DNA of 64,000 bases. Source: Lunularia cruciata (lineage: Eukaryota > Streptophyta > Marchantiopsida > Lunulariales > Lunulariaceae). The notes beneath the pieces were generated by a model that had not been told where the DNA came from, made no database searches, and was given only the letters and a program-made list of their open reading frames with translations. Shown piece after piece: positions 11,254 to 21,710 of this stretch. The position numbers were made by a program, and so were the translations under genes. Numbering within the stretch: the stretch's first letter is position 1; each line of letters starts with the position of its first letter. The DNA lies in the NCBI GenBank assembly GCA_948567375.1, contig OX419755.1:42661001-42725000 (forward strand). The letters are read 5' to 3'.

Positions 11254-12350
11254 ACCATGGATCCGTAGTTGCAAGAGCTGGTGCAAGGAATGCAAGGGAT
11301 GTTGAATGAATTTCAAGAGATTAAGATGACCATGAAGACATTACAAAGTCAAGTGCAGATCCTCAGGAACGATCAAGCCATGCAAGAAGAAGAGCCGTCT
11401 CAAAACCCAGTACCTGTAATTGAAGTACTTGGAGAGGCACCCGTGCCTACAAACCTTATCAACGATGAAGCCACATTGCTACTCCGGATGAAGAAGACCT
11501 GCAACATCGAGCCTTACAAGGAGCAGCGTATGATGGGAGTGGTGGAGAATTGGATCTCAAGAATGAATCGATATTTTTGATTGTTCTCAACAGAGATCAC
11601 AGAGCATGCTGTAGGCGTGTTTGCATGTGGGTACTTGATTGATAAAGCCCTCACATGGTATGATGCTTGGGAACAATCCATGCTGGCAGAGAGAAGGGAG
11701 GTCACATGGACAGCAATGCAAGAAGGACTGCTCAAGAATTTCTAATCGGTGGATTCTGTGCAGATGGCTCGAACCCGACTATGGGGATTGAGACAGAAGA
11801 ATAGCATACAAGAGTATGTGGAGGCATTCTGGATCTACAAGTTGCAATTACCGACATGAGTCCAGCAGAGGCTCTCAACAATTTCAAACGAGGGTTGAAA
11901 GAGCGGATTCACCAAGAAGTCATGGTGCAAAACCCTCGCACGGTATTTGAAGCTATTGCTTGTGCGCAAAGAATAGCCGGAGCATTAGGTGGAGGTGAAG
12001 GAGTAGTTCCACCTCAACATTACCGGGCAGAAATGCCACACATGGGTGGACCAGTACCGATGGAATTGGGCAACCTTCGATTCCGAGATCGAGGAGCACG
12101 GCCGCTTCAAGGGGAGCGGGGACGGACAGAAGAACGAAGAGATGGAGTGCCACGAGGAGAAGAGACTCGAGGATAACAACGCCGTTGTTACAATTGTGGC
12201 CGTATTGGACACATATCTACCAATTGTCGCACTCGTTTCCCTAGAGGCCCTCTGCCTTTGTACATGCAATCTTTGAACAACATGGAGAGGCACATTGAAG
12301 AGGAAGAGGTGGAAACCACTTTGGAAAACAAAGATCGCCAATAAATGTAC
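11254..12350 (+). pseudogene. Element A gag with CCHC zinc knuckle
   Basis: The frame starts ATG at 11254, is broken by TAG at 11263, then runs through a Gln-rich coiled stretch (11269-11400). The retrotransposon Gag core follows ('ALTWYDAWEQ' near 11650; 'IQEYVEAFW' near 11807; 'FKRGLKERIHQEV' near 11883). A CCHC knuckle, C-x2-C-x4-H-x4-C ('CYNCGRIGHISTNC'), lies at 12186-12227. Stops at 11578 and near 11743 and a frame change near 11850 break it. Gag packages element RNA into particles; the knuckle binds RNA. Confidence 0.85.
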
Positions 12351-12409
12351 CTCGCGGTCTTACTGGCTCAATAAGGAAGCAGAGAAGCGAGGGAAGGAAG
12401 AAGAATAAT

Positions 12410-15400
12410 ATGCAAAGATCCCGAAAGGCAACCTCACAATTGATTGTCGTGAATGGAATCCTAGAAGGTAATCAAGTGAGAGTATTAATAGATCCGGGAG
12501 CAACAGAGAATTTCTTGTCTCGCTCTGTTGCAATAAGCTTGGGAATGGATCTAGAGAGAGATGGAAGTGAAGAAGTAGAGTTACCAAATGGGCAAATAGA
12601 GAGGATTGAATCATTACCTAGACGGGTAACCCTCTCTATAGGAGAATATCAAGAAGCCATTGAGTGGCGAGTGATACAATTAGCCTGTTATGATGCAATT
12701 TTAGGCATACCATGGATGGAGTAGTACAACCCAATGGTGGATTGGAGGAAGAAAGTAGTGAGAACCCACCAATGGTCAATCATTGGAGTTAAAGAAAAAT
12801 CACACAGGCAGAAATTGCCTCTATATGTCGTAGGGACGACAACTGTCTGTAAGACCGATAGATGTTTTATGGGTCTAATAAGAGAAGTCTAGAGTGCACA
12901 ACTCGCTGGACAAATTCCTGAGAAATTGAAGGATGTGGTGGATGAGTTTCAAGATGTCTTTCTCGATGATCTACCCTCAGGATTACCACCTAAAAGGCGA
13001 GTAGATCACAAAATAGAGACACTCCCGGGGAAGACACCTCCTTGTAAGGCCCCATATCGCCTATCACCTCATGAGTTGGAGGAGTGTAAGACTCAAATAG
13101 AGGAGATGCTATAGAAAGGGTTCATCCAACCTAGCGTATCATCATATGGGGCCCCTGTTTTGTTTGTGAAGAAGAAGGATGGCACAATGCGCATGTGCAT
13201 TGACTATCGGGGTCTCAATCAGCAAACAGTGAAGAACAAATACCCCTTACCTTGCATGGATGACCTGTTTGATCAACTCCATGGAGCGAGATACTTCACC
13301 AAACTAGACTTGCGGAGCGGTTACAATCAAATCCGAATTGCAGAAGAGGATGTGTACAAAACTGCCTTTTGAACCAGGTATGGCCACTTTGAGTATCTTG
13401 TGATGCCTTTTGGCCTCACCAATGCGCCTGCCACTTTCATGAGCCTAATGAATGACATATTTTGTCCATACTTGGATAAGTCTGTTATCGTCTTCTTGGA
13501 TGATATATTAGTATATAGTAGCACGATGACAGAACACAAACAACATCTACGAGAGGTCCTCCAGATTCTAAGACAGAATCAGTTGTAAGCCAAAATCTCA
13601 AAGTGTGAGTTTGGCAAGTCTGAAGTAGACTACTTAGGGCATAGAGTAAGTGCAGAGGGCATTCAAGTATTGACAGATAAAATAGAGGTCATTCAAAAAT
13701 GGAGTGCCCCAGAAGATCAGACTCAACTTAAGAGCTTCTTGGGGTTGACGGGATTCTATTGTAGATTTTTCAAGGACTTCTCTAAGGTTGCACAGCATTT
13801 ACCGGCACTACTTGGCAAGGGGAATAAGTGGTCATGGGGAACCGCACAAGAGTTGGCCTTTCAAGAATTGAAGGCCTCCTTGCTACATGCACCAATCTTG
13901 AAGTGGTATGACCCAAAACGTCCAATCAAGTTGGCTACGGATGCATCAAGCGTAGCAATAGGAGCAGTCCTACAACAAGAGTGGCATGACGGATGGCATC
14001 CAATTGCATATTTCTCTCAAAAGTTGTTACCGGCAGAGTGCAACTACCACACCACAGAAGGAGAAGAGTTGGCCATCGTTCTAGCAACCAAGCATTGGAA
14101 GCACTACCTGGGCGAGAAGGCATTTGTAGTAGAGATAGACCACAAACCTCTAGTCTACCTCGAGACACAAAAGGATCTATCTCGTCGCCAAATTTGGTGG
14201 GCAGAGTGGCAACAACGCTTCAACATGACAATCACCTACGTGGAAGGTAAGAAGCAACTTGCAGATGCATTCACCCGCATGCCAATGGCCAACAACTTGG
14301 TGGCAGAGGTTAAGATTAACCCTGAATTCTGGCAAGAGATTCTAGCTGCTACAAAAATTGATCCAGATTGTAGAAGCGCAATCGTCCAAAGGTGTCACCA
14401 ACACCCAAGGACTCACCTTTTGGGAGGGCCAATTGTGGATCCCAAATGTCCCAGAATTATGCACCACCATTCTAGCGGAATGTCATGATTTGGCCATTGC
14501 AGCTCATGTCGGAGTGGACAAGACCTTGGAGGCAGTCAAGCGCCATTACTATTGGCCCAAGATGAGCACCGACGTGATGGACTATGTGCATAGCTGCCTA
14601 CTTTGTCAATAGAACAAAGCTTCTAATCAAGCTCATGCAGGGCTCCTTCAACCTCTCCCCACTCCTACCCAACATTGGGAACAAGTGAGTATGGATCTCG
14701 TCTGTGAATTACCCAAGACCACCTCAGGGTTTGACTCTATTGTGGTCTTTGTGAACTGGCTCAGCAAAATGATTCATGTACGCCCTACCACCAAGGAGGT
14801 GACCGCTCCACAACTAGCTCAACTATACTTAGATGCAGTTTTTGCTCACCATGGCTTGCCTAGAGTACTCATCACTGATAGAGGCACCCAATTCACCAGT
14901 TTGTTTTGGCGAACACTCTTTGGTTTCTTCAAAACCAAGTTGGCCATGTCTATAGCTTACCACCCACAAACAGATGGCCAAATAGAGCGGGCTAATAGCA
15001 CAATTGAAGACATGTTACGCGGCTTCACCTTAGAAGAGCAAGAGAGGTGGGACACCCTACTACCGTTGGTGGAATTCGCTTACAACAATTCAGTGAATGC
15101 CTCCACCCAGGTCACTCCGTTCTTCCTCATGTATGGTGAGCATCCCTTCACACCTTCTAGCTTGATGAAGATCCGTCCAGTGACTACCAAGGTTGATGTA
15201 GTCAACACATTTGTTTCTAGAATCCAACAAGGTGTGGAGAGCGCCAAGCATAGGTTACAGATTGCGCAAAATCGACAAAAGCAGTATGCTGATGCACACC
15301 GTAGGCACATGGAGTTCAATGTTGGGGATCAAGTGTGGCTATCAACAACCAACCTCACATTAGTTGGATCTCGTAAGCTCAGACCTCGTTTTATTGGGCC

Positions 15401-15760
15401 TTTCTTGATTCTTCGTCGCATCGGCGCTATGGCCTATCACCTTGAGCTACCACCCCACATGAAGATCCATCCAGTGTTCCATGTCTCCCTATTACGTAGA
15501 TATGCTCCCCGATCAGGCCAAGGTACTTCCACACAGGACATTCGACCTTGTCCGACAGTCATTGATGGCATAGAGGAATATGAAGTGGAGCGGATTCTCC
15601 AAAAGCGCATGCGTGGTACTCGCCATCCGTGGGTGGAATATCTAGTAAAATGGAAAGGTTACCCCCTCTATGAAGCAACCTGAGAACCCGTTGCCAATTT
15701 GGCACATGCACCAGTGTTGGTGCAAGCATTTGAGCAACAATTGCACAACAAGGACGTTGC
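12410..15760 (+). pseudogene. Element A pol: protease, RT, RNase H, integrase, chromodomain
   Basis: Domains in order are: protease with 'VLIDPGATENFL' (12481-12516; D-P-G in place of D-S/T-G); reverse transcriptase 12926-13590 with '[13 protein letters not shown]' and the catalytic '[10 protein letters not shown]' (near 13491-13520); RNase H with 'LATDASSVAIGAVLQQ' (13930-13980); integrase zinc region 'HVGVDKTLEAVKRHYYWP' (14510-14565) and core ('SMDLV', 'ITDRGTQF', 'QIERANS'); and a C-terminal chromodomain ('EEYEVERIL', 'VEYLVKWKGYP'; 15575-15680). In-frame stops fall at 12722, 12890, 13112, 13370, 13586, 14611 and 15680, and the frame changes near 14360. The chromodomain places it among chromoviruses. 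Confidence 0.93.
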
Positions 15761-15765
15761 GTCTT

Positions 15766-15780
15766 AAAAGGAGGGAGGTC
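15766..15780 (+). other. Polypurine tract of element A
   Basis: The sequence aaaaggagggaggtc directly precedes the 3' LTR start TGTAATACC. It would resist RNase H and prime plus-strand DNA. Confidence 0.85.
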
Positions 15781-16518
15781 TGTAATACCAAGGGTTAGCC
15801 ATATGATCTAGATGTGAAATTTGGTTTGGTAACATCTAGAATGATGTTATACATGATGGTCAAAATAGATCAGATAGAAGTATCACCAAAAGAGTACTTC
15901 TACTAATATGGCAGAAACCAAAATAGACTTGAGAACCTTAGAACCAATAGCTAGACATATGATTTAAAGGTGAGAATTGGTTTGGTAACATCTGGAAGGA
16001 TGTTACACATGATGGACTAAACAGATCAGAAAGAGATATCACCAAAAGAGGACTTCTACTAATAGAGTAGGAACCGAAATATGCTTGAAATCTTTGAGGG
16101 CAATTTCGGAGGCCTAAACAGATGAATTAGGCCTTGAAAATGTGCAAATCCCCCCCCTAATAGAGGACAGGCTGGCCTTCACTCCCCCTGGTTTGTCTTG
16201 TCGAGAGCTTTCCAACGGTACCTTACTCATGTGATTTTGAGATTCCTATAGGAAGATTCCCTAAAAGATTCCCTCCGGTCAAAGCTTGTTTGACCAACCA
16301 GATAGGACCTAGACCAGACAAGTCACCCATCCAAGTAAGTAATCCAAGGGTGGAGCTTGCTGACATGTCACCTATCTGTGTCCCTAATCCTATGGTGGAG
16401 CTTCCTTGGAGGAGATCCTCTTTGTCTATATAATAAAGAGAAGGTGCTCCCTTGGGGCATCGAATGTTTGAGTGTGCAATCTGTGTTTTCTCTCTTCTCT
16501 TGTCCTCAGAGTATTACA
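15781..16518 (+). repeat. 3' LTR of element A (738 bp)
   Basis: It runs from TGTAATACC to GTATTACA. It contains two diverged ~137-bp units in tandem, beginning near 15797 ('gccatatgatctag') and near 15950 ('gacatatgatttaa'). Each reads on through 'tttggtaacatct', 'atgttaya', 'caccaaaagag' and 'acttctactaata'. The 5' LTR lacks most of the first unit. Confidence 0.95.
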
Positions 16519-16523
16519 TCGGC
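16519..16523. other. Target-site duplication of element A, right copy (TCGGC)
   Basis: It is identical to 10015-10019. Confidence 0.95.
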
Positions 16524-17836
16524 GTACTCGTTGGATGTGGTGACGCGCAAGGATACAATCAACTTCATACTCCTCATGATCATTGATAGGGATAGGAGGA
16601 GAAGGAGGTTGGACTCGAGAGGAAAAAGAAGAGGGGTTAGGAACAAAGGGTTTCAACTTGGAAACATGAAAGATAGGATGGATGCGCATATGAGAAGGCA
16701 AGGCAAGGCAAGTTGATAAGCAACAAGAGAGAAACTTAGGTGACATCAAAAGGTCCTATCCAATTAGGAGCAAGTTTACGAACTTAGGTATCAAGTGGGA
16801 GGGGTAGATTACTAGAGGATAACATAACTTTATCACCAACTTCAAAGGTAAGATCACGACAATGGTGGTCTGCATATTGTTTTTGACAATTTTGAGCAAC
16901 AAGGAGGTGAGATTTGGCTTGTTGGAGAGATTTGGATATGGTGGTCAAGAAGGTTGAAGTATGAGAGACTTGAGATGGGAGAGGAGTAAGAAGAGAATCT
17001 GGGACAAGCGGATCTTGGCCAAAATTGAGAAAGAAAGGAGAGAATCCGGTGCTTGCCTATTTAGAATTGTTGTATGCAAACTCCGTAGCTGCAAGACATT
17101 CATCCCAATTGGTATGGTGAATGTTGATGAAGGCACGAAACATATCTTCCAAGGTGAAATTTGCACGTTCAATTTGTCCATTAGTTTAAGAATGATAGGC
17201 TATGGACAAAGCAAGTTTGGTGCCAAGTATCTAGAAGAGGGCTTGCCAAAACTTTCCGGTGAAGCAAGGATCACGGTCGGAGATGAGTACACATGGCATC
17301 CCATGATGCTTGAATACATTATTGAAGTAGAGTTGCACCAAGGTTGGAGCATCCATAGTTTTGACCGTTGGTGCAAAATGGATTTGCTTACTAAGCTTAT
17401 CCATAAATACCACAATTATTGTGTGACCTTGTGGCATCTTGGGCAAGGAGGTGATGAGATCTAAGCTCACATGTTCCCAACAAGTAGTTGGAATGGGAAG
17501 TGGTTGAAGGAGTCCACTCGGCTTCTGGTTACTGGCCTTATTGTGTTGACAACGCTCACACAATTGAACAAACTCTCAAATATCTCGTGTCATGTTGGGC
17601 CACCACCATTGGTGTGGGAGGGTACTCAAGGTCTTGTCTACCCCCATGTGACCATCTATTGGTAGATCATGGGCTTCTTGAAGATGCACAAGTTGGAACC
17701 TTTGGCTGGAACATAGATCCGGACCGCATGGAATAGAAGGCCTTCCTTGAAGGAGAAGGTGTTGTACTCCTTGTTGCATGTTGTCAGACGACCATGTACC
17801 ATTTGGAAGAAGTGATCTTGTTGTAGAGCTGACCAA
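16524..17836 (-). pseudogene. Element B integrase and first half of chromodomain
   Basis: On the - strand, the integrase zinc region ('HMGVDKTLSTLPHQWWWP', near 17590-17650) is followed by 'CERCQHNKASNQ', then the core ('HVSLDLI', 'ISDRDPCFTGKFW'; 17231-17563) and the C-terminal part down to 'HEEYEVDCIL' at about 16560-16590. The chromodomain is cut there by element A. Several stops and shifts interrupt it. Integrase would insert the cDNA copy. Confidence 0.88.
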
Positions 17837-18333
17837 AACTTGTTATGGACCTTGGGGTCAATTGAAACCGTTGTAATTGCCGCCGTGATGAGAGGAAGAG
17901 ACTTCAAATCAGGTCATCATGATAGAACAGCAGGGATGACATGGAGCCAACTTGGTTTATACTCAAGTTTGATGTCAAAAAATTGGAGTTGCTCTTCCCA
18001 TTGATGATGTTGACTCTTCATGTGTTCCAAGTGTAAGGTCTACAACAATGGCTTGTGATCAATTTGCATGATCACTTGTTTCCCCAAGAAATAATGCATC
18101 CATTCTTTGGTGGCATACACCATTGCAAGTTGTTCCTAATCTTGAGCAAAGTAATTTCTTTCAACTATATTTAGTCTGTGAGACACAAAGACAATGGGAT
18201 GTAGTCCATCGGGGAATTCTTATTGCAACACAACTCCAATTGCAAAATTAGAAGCATCAAAATAAACCACACAAGGTAGTTGAGGATCAGATGGTTGAAG
18301 AATGGGTCTTGAAGACACCATATGCTTTAACTT
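17837..18333 (-). pseudogene. Element B RNase H and linker
   Basis: The - strand translation includes 'VVYFDASNFAIGVVLQ', the first catalytic Asp motif of RNase H, 'EQLAMVYATKEW' and 'MQIDHKPLL', in the order expected. Stops occur within it, for instance after 'VVLQ'. RNase H degrades the RNA strand during reverse transcription. Confidence 0.8.
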
Positions 18334-19273
18334 CTAGAATGTTTCTTCATGCTTGGTGCTCCACTGGAAGCTCAAGTTCTTTCCCAAGAGGTCAGTCAAT
18401 GGTGCAACCACACAAGCATAATAGTGGATGAATTGTCGGTAAAAATTGGCAAATCCATTGAATGTGCGTACTTTTGTAGTATCCTTTGGGGTAGGCCAAT
18501 CAGTAATGGCCTTGATTTTCTCTTTTTCCATCTTGACCCCCTTTGATGACATCTTATGACCCAAGAAGGTAATCTCCTTCTGCCAAAAGGCACACTTTGA
18601 CTTCTTGCAGTAAAATTTCCATTGTTGTAGTCGTCTTAGGACTTCTCTTACATGATTCAAGTGTTCTGCCTCTGTCTTATTATAGATTAAGATATCATCC
18701 AAGAACACCATCATAGATTGATCCAATAGTCCATCCAACACCCGATGCATTGGATCCATGAAGACCACTAGAGCATTAGTGAGTTTGAAAGGTAGAAGTC
18801 TACTCAAAATGCCCATACCTTGTGCAAAAGGTAGTCTTTTGCACATCCTCTTTATCAATAGGAATTTTCCAATAGCCACTGCAAAGATCCAACTTGGAAA
18901 AGTAGTGTGCTCCACTTAGTTGGTCAAGCAAGTCATCAATCCAAGGCAAGAGATATGCATTCTTCACGGTTTGCTTATTGAGCCTATGGTAATCAATACA
19001 AAAATAAAGTCCTCCATCCTTCTTTGGAACAAATAGTATTGGTGCTTCCCAAGGAGAGGTACTATGTCGTATGAAGTCCTTCTCCAACAACTTTGTAAGT
19101 GTTGTTTGCAACTCCTCTAACTCCTTTGGTGAGAGCCAATAGATTGATCTACTCCCTAGAGTACTTCCTAGCAATAACTCGATCTTGAAGGGCATACCTT
19201 GATCAAAAGGCAATCCCTTTTGTAGATCATCTAGAAACATGTCTGCAAACTCTTGAACTATCTGATCAACCAT
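18334..19273 (-). pseudogene. Element B reverse transcriptase
   Basis: Two overlapping open stretches on the - strand carry the RT fingers and palm: '[19 protein letters not shown]', '[19 protein letters not shown]', 'MMVFLDDILIYNKT' (the catalytic -DD pair) and the thumb/connection 'FLGHKMSSKGVKMEKEK'. A frame change near 18820-18915 separates them. Upstream '[17 protein letters not shown]' matches the same start in element D (21987). Confidence 0.92.
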
Positions 19274-19303
19274 TGATTGATGAGGCTCTTGGCCTTCCTT
19301 AGA

Positions 19304-19567
19304 TTATTCTTGTGCAATGGACTTGATCCACACTGCAAATACATACTTATCTTCCTCCAAAGCTTGCTCTATGGCTGCTTTACTAACCAACTTCCCTTCT
19401 AGGGACTCATCTCTCTTCCAAGCTTGCTCTATGGTTGCCTTCTTGGAAAACTTCCCATCTTGGGACTCATCTCCCTTCAAGATTTGCTTTATGGCTACCT
19501 TGTTGAGAAACTTCTTGTCTTTGGACTGACTATTCTTAGATGTCTTACTCAGAGGTGCCAAGGTCAA
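19304..19567 (-). repeat. Three ~20-residue repeats between protease and RT of element B
   Basis: On the - strand, three in-frame units of 60-66 bp read 'KFLNKVAIKQILKGDESQD', 'KFSKKATIEQAWKRDESLE' and 'KLVSKAAIEQALEEDKYVF'. The same array, more decayed, is in element D at 21720-21930, so it predates both insertions. It looks like a charged helical spacer. No function is known to me. Confidence 0.75.
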
Positions 19568-19701
19568 AAATTCCTACCTTGGTGTTATGTTTGAATTTGT
19601 CATCGGGTCCAATCAAATTGAACCTTATGACATTCAAGCTAAAGTAGACCCAGAATGATATCATAGTGCAAAGGTGTCACTACAAACCCAATACACTCCA
19701 A

Positions 19702-19960
19702 TTACTCCTTCCTAATCTTGAAGGGAATAGGATTTGAGGTACGGAATGTAGAACCTTGCCTTCCATCCGCCATCATCAATCTACTTCCAATCACTGGCTT
19801 GATAGGAATACCCAATTCTTTGGCTACTTGCATAGACATACAATTCTCCAAACTTCTAGAATCAACCAAAATCCTACAACCCCGATTAGATATCATACCT
19901 TGCAAATGAAGCAAACTTGCATAGGTCAACCCTTCAATCCCATTGGAACTAATCAAGCTC
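19702..19960 (-). pseudogene. Element B protease, active site damaged
   Basis: The - strand carries 'RILVDSRSLENCM', where the DSG loop has become D-S-R, and downstream 'IGSRLMMADGRQG', matching the element D protease. Losing the Gly of the loop should abolish activity. Confidence 0.75.
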
Positions 19961-20042
19961 CCAATAGGCGGCTCGAAATTTCCTACTGGGATTCTTTGTT
20001 TCCTTGATCATTCTGTTCCACAAACTCTATCTGGGCAACTTG

Positions 20043-20890
20043 TCAAGGTGGCCCATTCCTAAGTGGACATTCAACAATGTGATGTCCAACTTGGCGACAA
20101 TAAAAACAACCTCCATTTTTTCTCAATCTTTCTCTATCTGCTGTACCAAGTGGTCTCCGTTGGATAGCATCAATCTCCATTGGTACGGGTTCTCCACTTG
20201 TATGTAGTGTACTGGTAGGTTTTGTGTAGGGCAAGGTCAAGACCAAATTGCCGCAACCAAGGAATCAAAATGCTCAGCCAATTGCATGACTTCTTCTACA
20301 TTTTGTGGCTCCCGCATGGTCACCTCCAATTTGGTTCCTGACTTCAATCCTTGCACAAATCAATCCAAAAATTTCACCTTCTTGGATATCTAGAATTTAC
20401 ATGATGATGTTCTGAAATTGTGTGATGTAGCTCCTTACTTAGCCAATCTACTTCAACTCCACCAATTTATCTTGTGCGGCTTGGGTGGCATTTAGAGTTT
20501 GAAATCAACCAAGTATTGCATCTTTGAATTTTTCCTATTCTGCCTAGTGCAACAATCTGTCATTTAGCTCACTCCACTTGGAATCGCCACCAAAGTTTTA
20601 CCACACCATCCAATTGGCTAGAAGCCAAAAGAATTTGTTTCCGCTCGTCTTGAAGATTGGTAGCTTCAAAGTAATGTTCACAAGCAAACACAAAATTCTC
20701 CACCATGCCCGAAATATTCTTACCTTCAAATACCTTGGGTTTTGGAAATGGAATGTGATCTTCTCCATCTCAAATTGGCGCTCTCTCTATATGTTCTTGT
20801 TGTTGCTGGTCTTGTTCATCCAACAATCAAGTAAGATGCTCAATTTGTTGTTGCATTGCAAGGATAACATCCGGTATTGCCGCCATAGCT
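20043..20890 (-). pseudogene. Element B gag with CCHC zinc knuckle
   Basis: The - strand starts near 20890 ('MAAIPDVILAMQQQIEHLT') and passes 'NFVFACEHYFEATNLQDER' and 'WSELNDRLLH'. It reaches 'VPMEIDAIQRRPLG' and the knuckle 'CFYCRQVGHHIVEC', C-x2-C-x4-H-x4-C, at about 20070-20115. Several stops break it. Confidence 0.85.
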
Positions 20891-21141
20891 ACTACTCTAT
20901 TCCACTACTCTCAATTTATCTAATTGATTAACACAAAGATACAACATATCCACCGTTCTCCATAAGTTACAACCGGAAGTATCAAGGGTTCCTCAGACAA
21001 GATGATCATATGCAGAAAATCTTACCCAAAGCGTGAGGTGATGAATTGTGTGAAACAATGCTTGGGTAATATCTAGACATGAAAATCCCAATGGTTTGGT
21101 AAAAGTGGATTTGGTGGTCCATGAATTCCATCCATCTCATT
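20891..21141 (-). other. Element B leader between primer site and gag
   Basis: It is non-coding leader on the - strand, collinear with 7233-7500 of element D. No separate reading frame is supported. Confidence 0.6.
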
Positions 21142-21156
21142 CCTGCTTTAATACCG
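21142..21156 (-). other. Primer-binding site of element B
   Basis: On the - strand this reads cggtattaaagcagg next to the 5' LTR, an initiator tRNA-Met-type site (tggtatcagagcagg) with three or so changes. Confidence 0.75.
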
Positions 21157-21261
21157 ATGTAAAAGACCAAGACCAAGGAGAGACATAGGAGAATGGAACC
21201 TCACATTGGGACGCTTGTATGAGAGAAAACTCCAAATGCCTAGCATGAGCTTTGGCTTTGG

Positions 21262-21269
21262 TATTTATA
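21262..21269 (-). promoter_or_regulatory. TATA box of the B 5' LTR
   Basis: The - strand reads tataaata, about 105 bp before the LTR end and downstream of the heat-shock-element cluster, matching the same site in element D. Confidence 0.65.
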
Positions 21270-21411
21270 GATAGCATACAAAGCCCTTGAGAAGCTTCTC
21301 AAGAATTTTCCTTGAGCCGCTTTCTTAGAGTGCAAGCCAAGTTAACTAGGAAACTTCTCAAGAAACTTCCTTCTAGAAGCCGCCTACTTGGTGTGCAAGA
21401 TATGCTAGTTA

Positions 21412-21424
21412 GAAGCTTCTAGAA
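21412..21424. promoter_or_regulatory. Heat-shock-element trimer in the B 5' LTR
   Basis: The sequence gaagcttctagaa fits GAAnnTTCnnGAA exactly. A second perfect trimer, ttctagaatattc, is at 21486-21498. Inverted GAA/TTC units spaced by two bases are the binding site of trimeric heat-shock factors. Whether it is bound is inference. Confidence 0.6.
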
Positions 21425-21573
21425 GCTACCTGCTTGGGGTGCAAGTTAACTAGTTGGGAAGCTTCCCAAGAAGCTTCCTAGATGCTTCTAGAATATTCAA
21501 GGCTAATTTGGCTTATTCTCTACTTTGTTAGCCTTACTAACTACGTCGCTAAACTCCATATTGTTACATTAAT

Positions 21574-21710
21574 CCTATGGTTGAGCATCCTTGGAGGAGA
21601 TCCTCTTTGGCTATATAATAAAGAGAAGGTGCTCCCTTGGGACACCAAAGTTTGAGTGTGAAACCTATGTTTTCTCTTTTGTGTTTCTTTGCTATCCTCA
21701 AAACATAATA
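21574..21710 (+). repeat. Solo LTR C, right part
   Basis: The sequence resumes 'cctatggttgagc', exactly where the element-A-type LTR broke at 9440, and ends in 'cctcaaaacataata', the mutated counterpart of 'cctcagagtattaca'. It includes the family TATA box near 21611. Confidence 0.85.

Larger units (their letters stand above)
10020..16518 (+). mobile_element. Element A: innermost Ty3/gypsy chromovirus, complete but mutated
   Basis: The element has 5' LTR, tRNA-Met primer site, a pre-gag reading frame, gag, protease, RT, RNase H, integrase, chromodomain, polypurine tract and 3' LTR, with a perfect TCGGC target duplication. About twenty base differences separate the two LTRs by eye, plus a ~104-bp indel, so insertion was not recent. 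Coding frames hold about a dozen nonsense codons and at least one frame shift near 14360. It is the youngest layer of the nest because nothing interrupts it. Confidence 0.95.
9441..21568 (-). mobile_element. Element B: - strand Ty3/gypsy chromovirus, nested in C
   Basis: LTRs at 9441-9865 (3') and 21158-21568 (5') bound, on the - strand, gag, protease, a tandem-repeat linker, reverse transcriptase, RNase H, integrase and chromodomain. Target pentamers ctaat (9436-9440) and ttaat (21569-21573) differ at one base. It interrupts solo LTR C, whose sequence continues exactly on either side. It is itself interrupted by element A inside the chromodomain codons. Numerous stops and a lost protease active-site Gly show it is dead. 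Confidence 0.92.
21158..21568 (-). repeat. 5' LTR of element B
   Basis: It begins TGTAAAAGACC and ends 'attgttaca'. Read on the - strand it has two perfect heat-shock-element trimers (21486-21498 and 21412-21424) and further dimers before a TATA box at 21262-21269. Confidence 0.92.

Noticed and set aside
16357-16749. Proteins spanning the A 3' LTR edge on both strands
   Set aside because: Both frames cross the LTR/target junction. Only the part right of 16523, on the - strand, is real element-B coding sequence.
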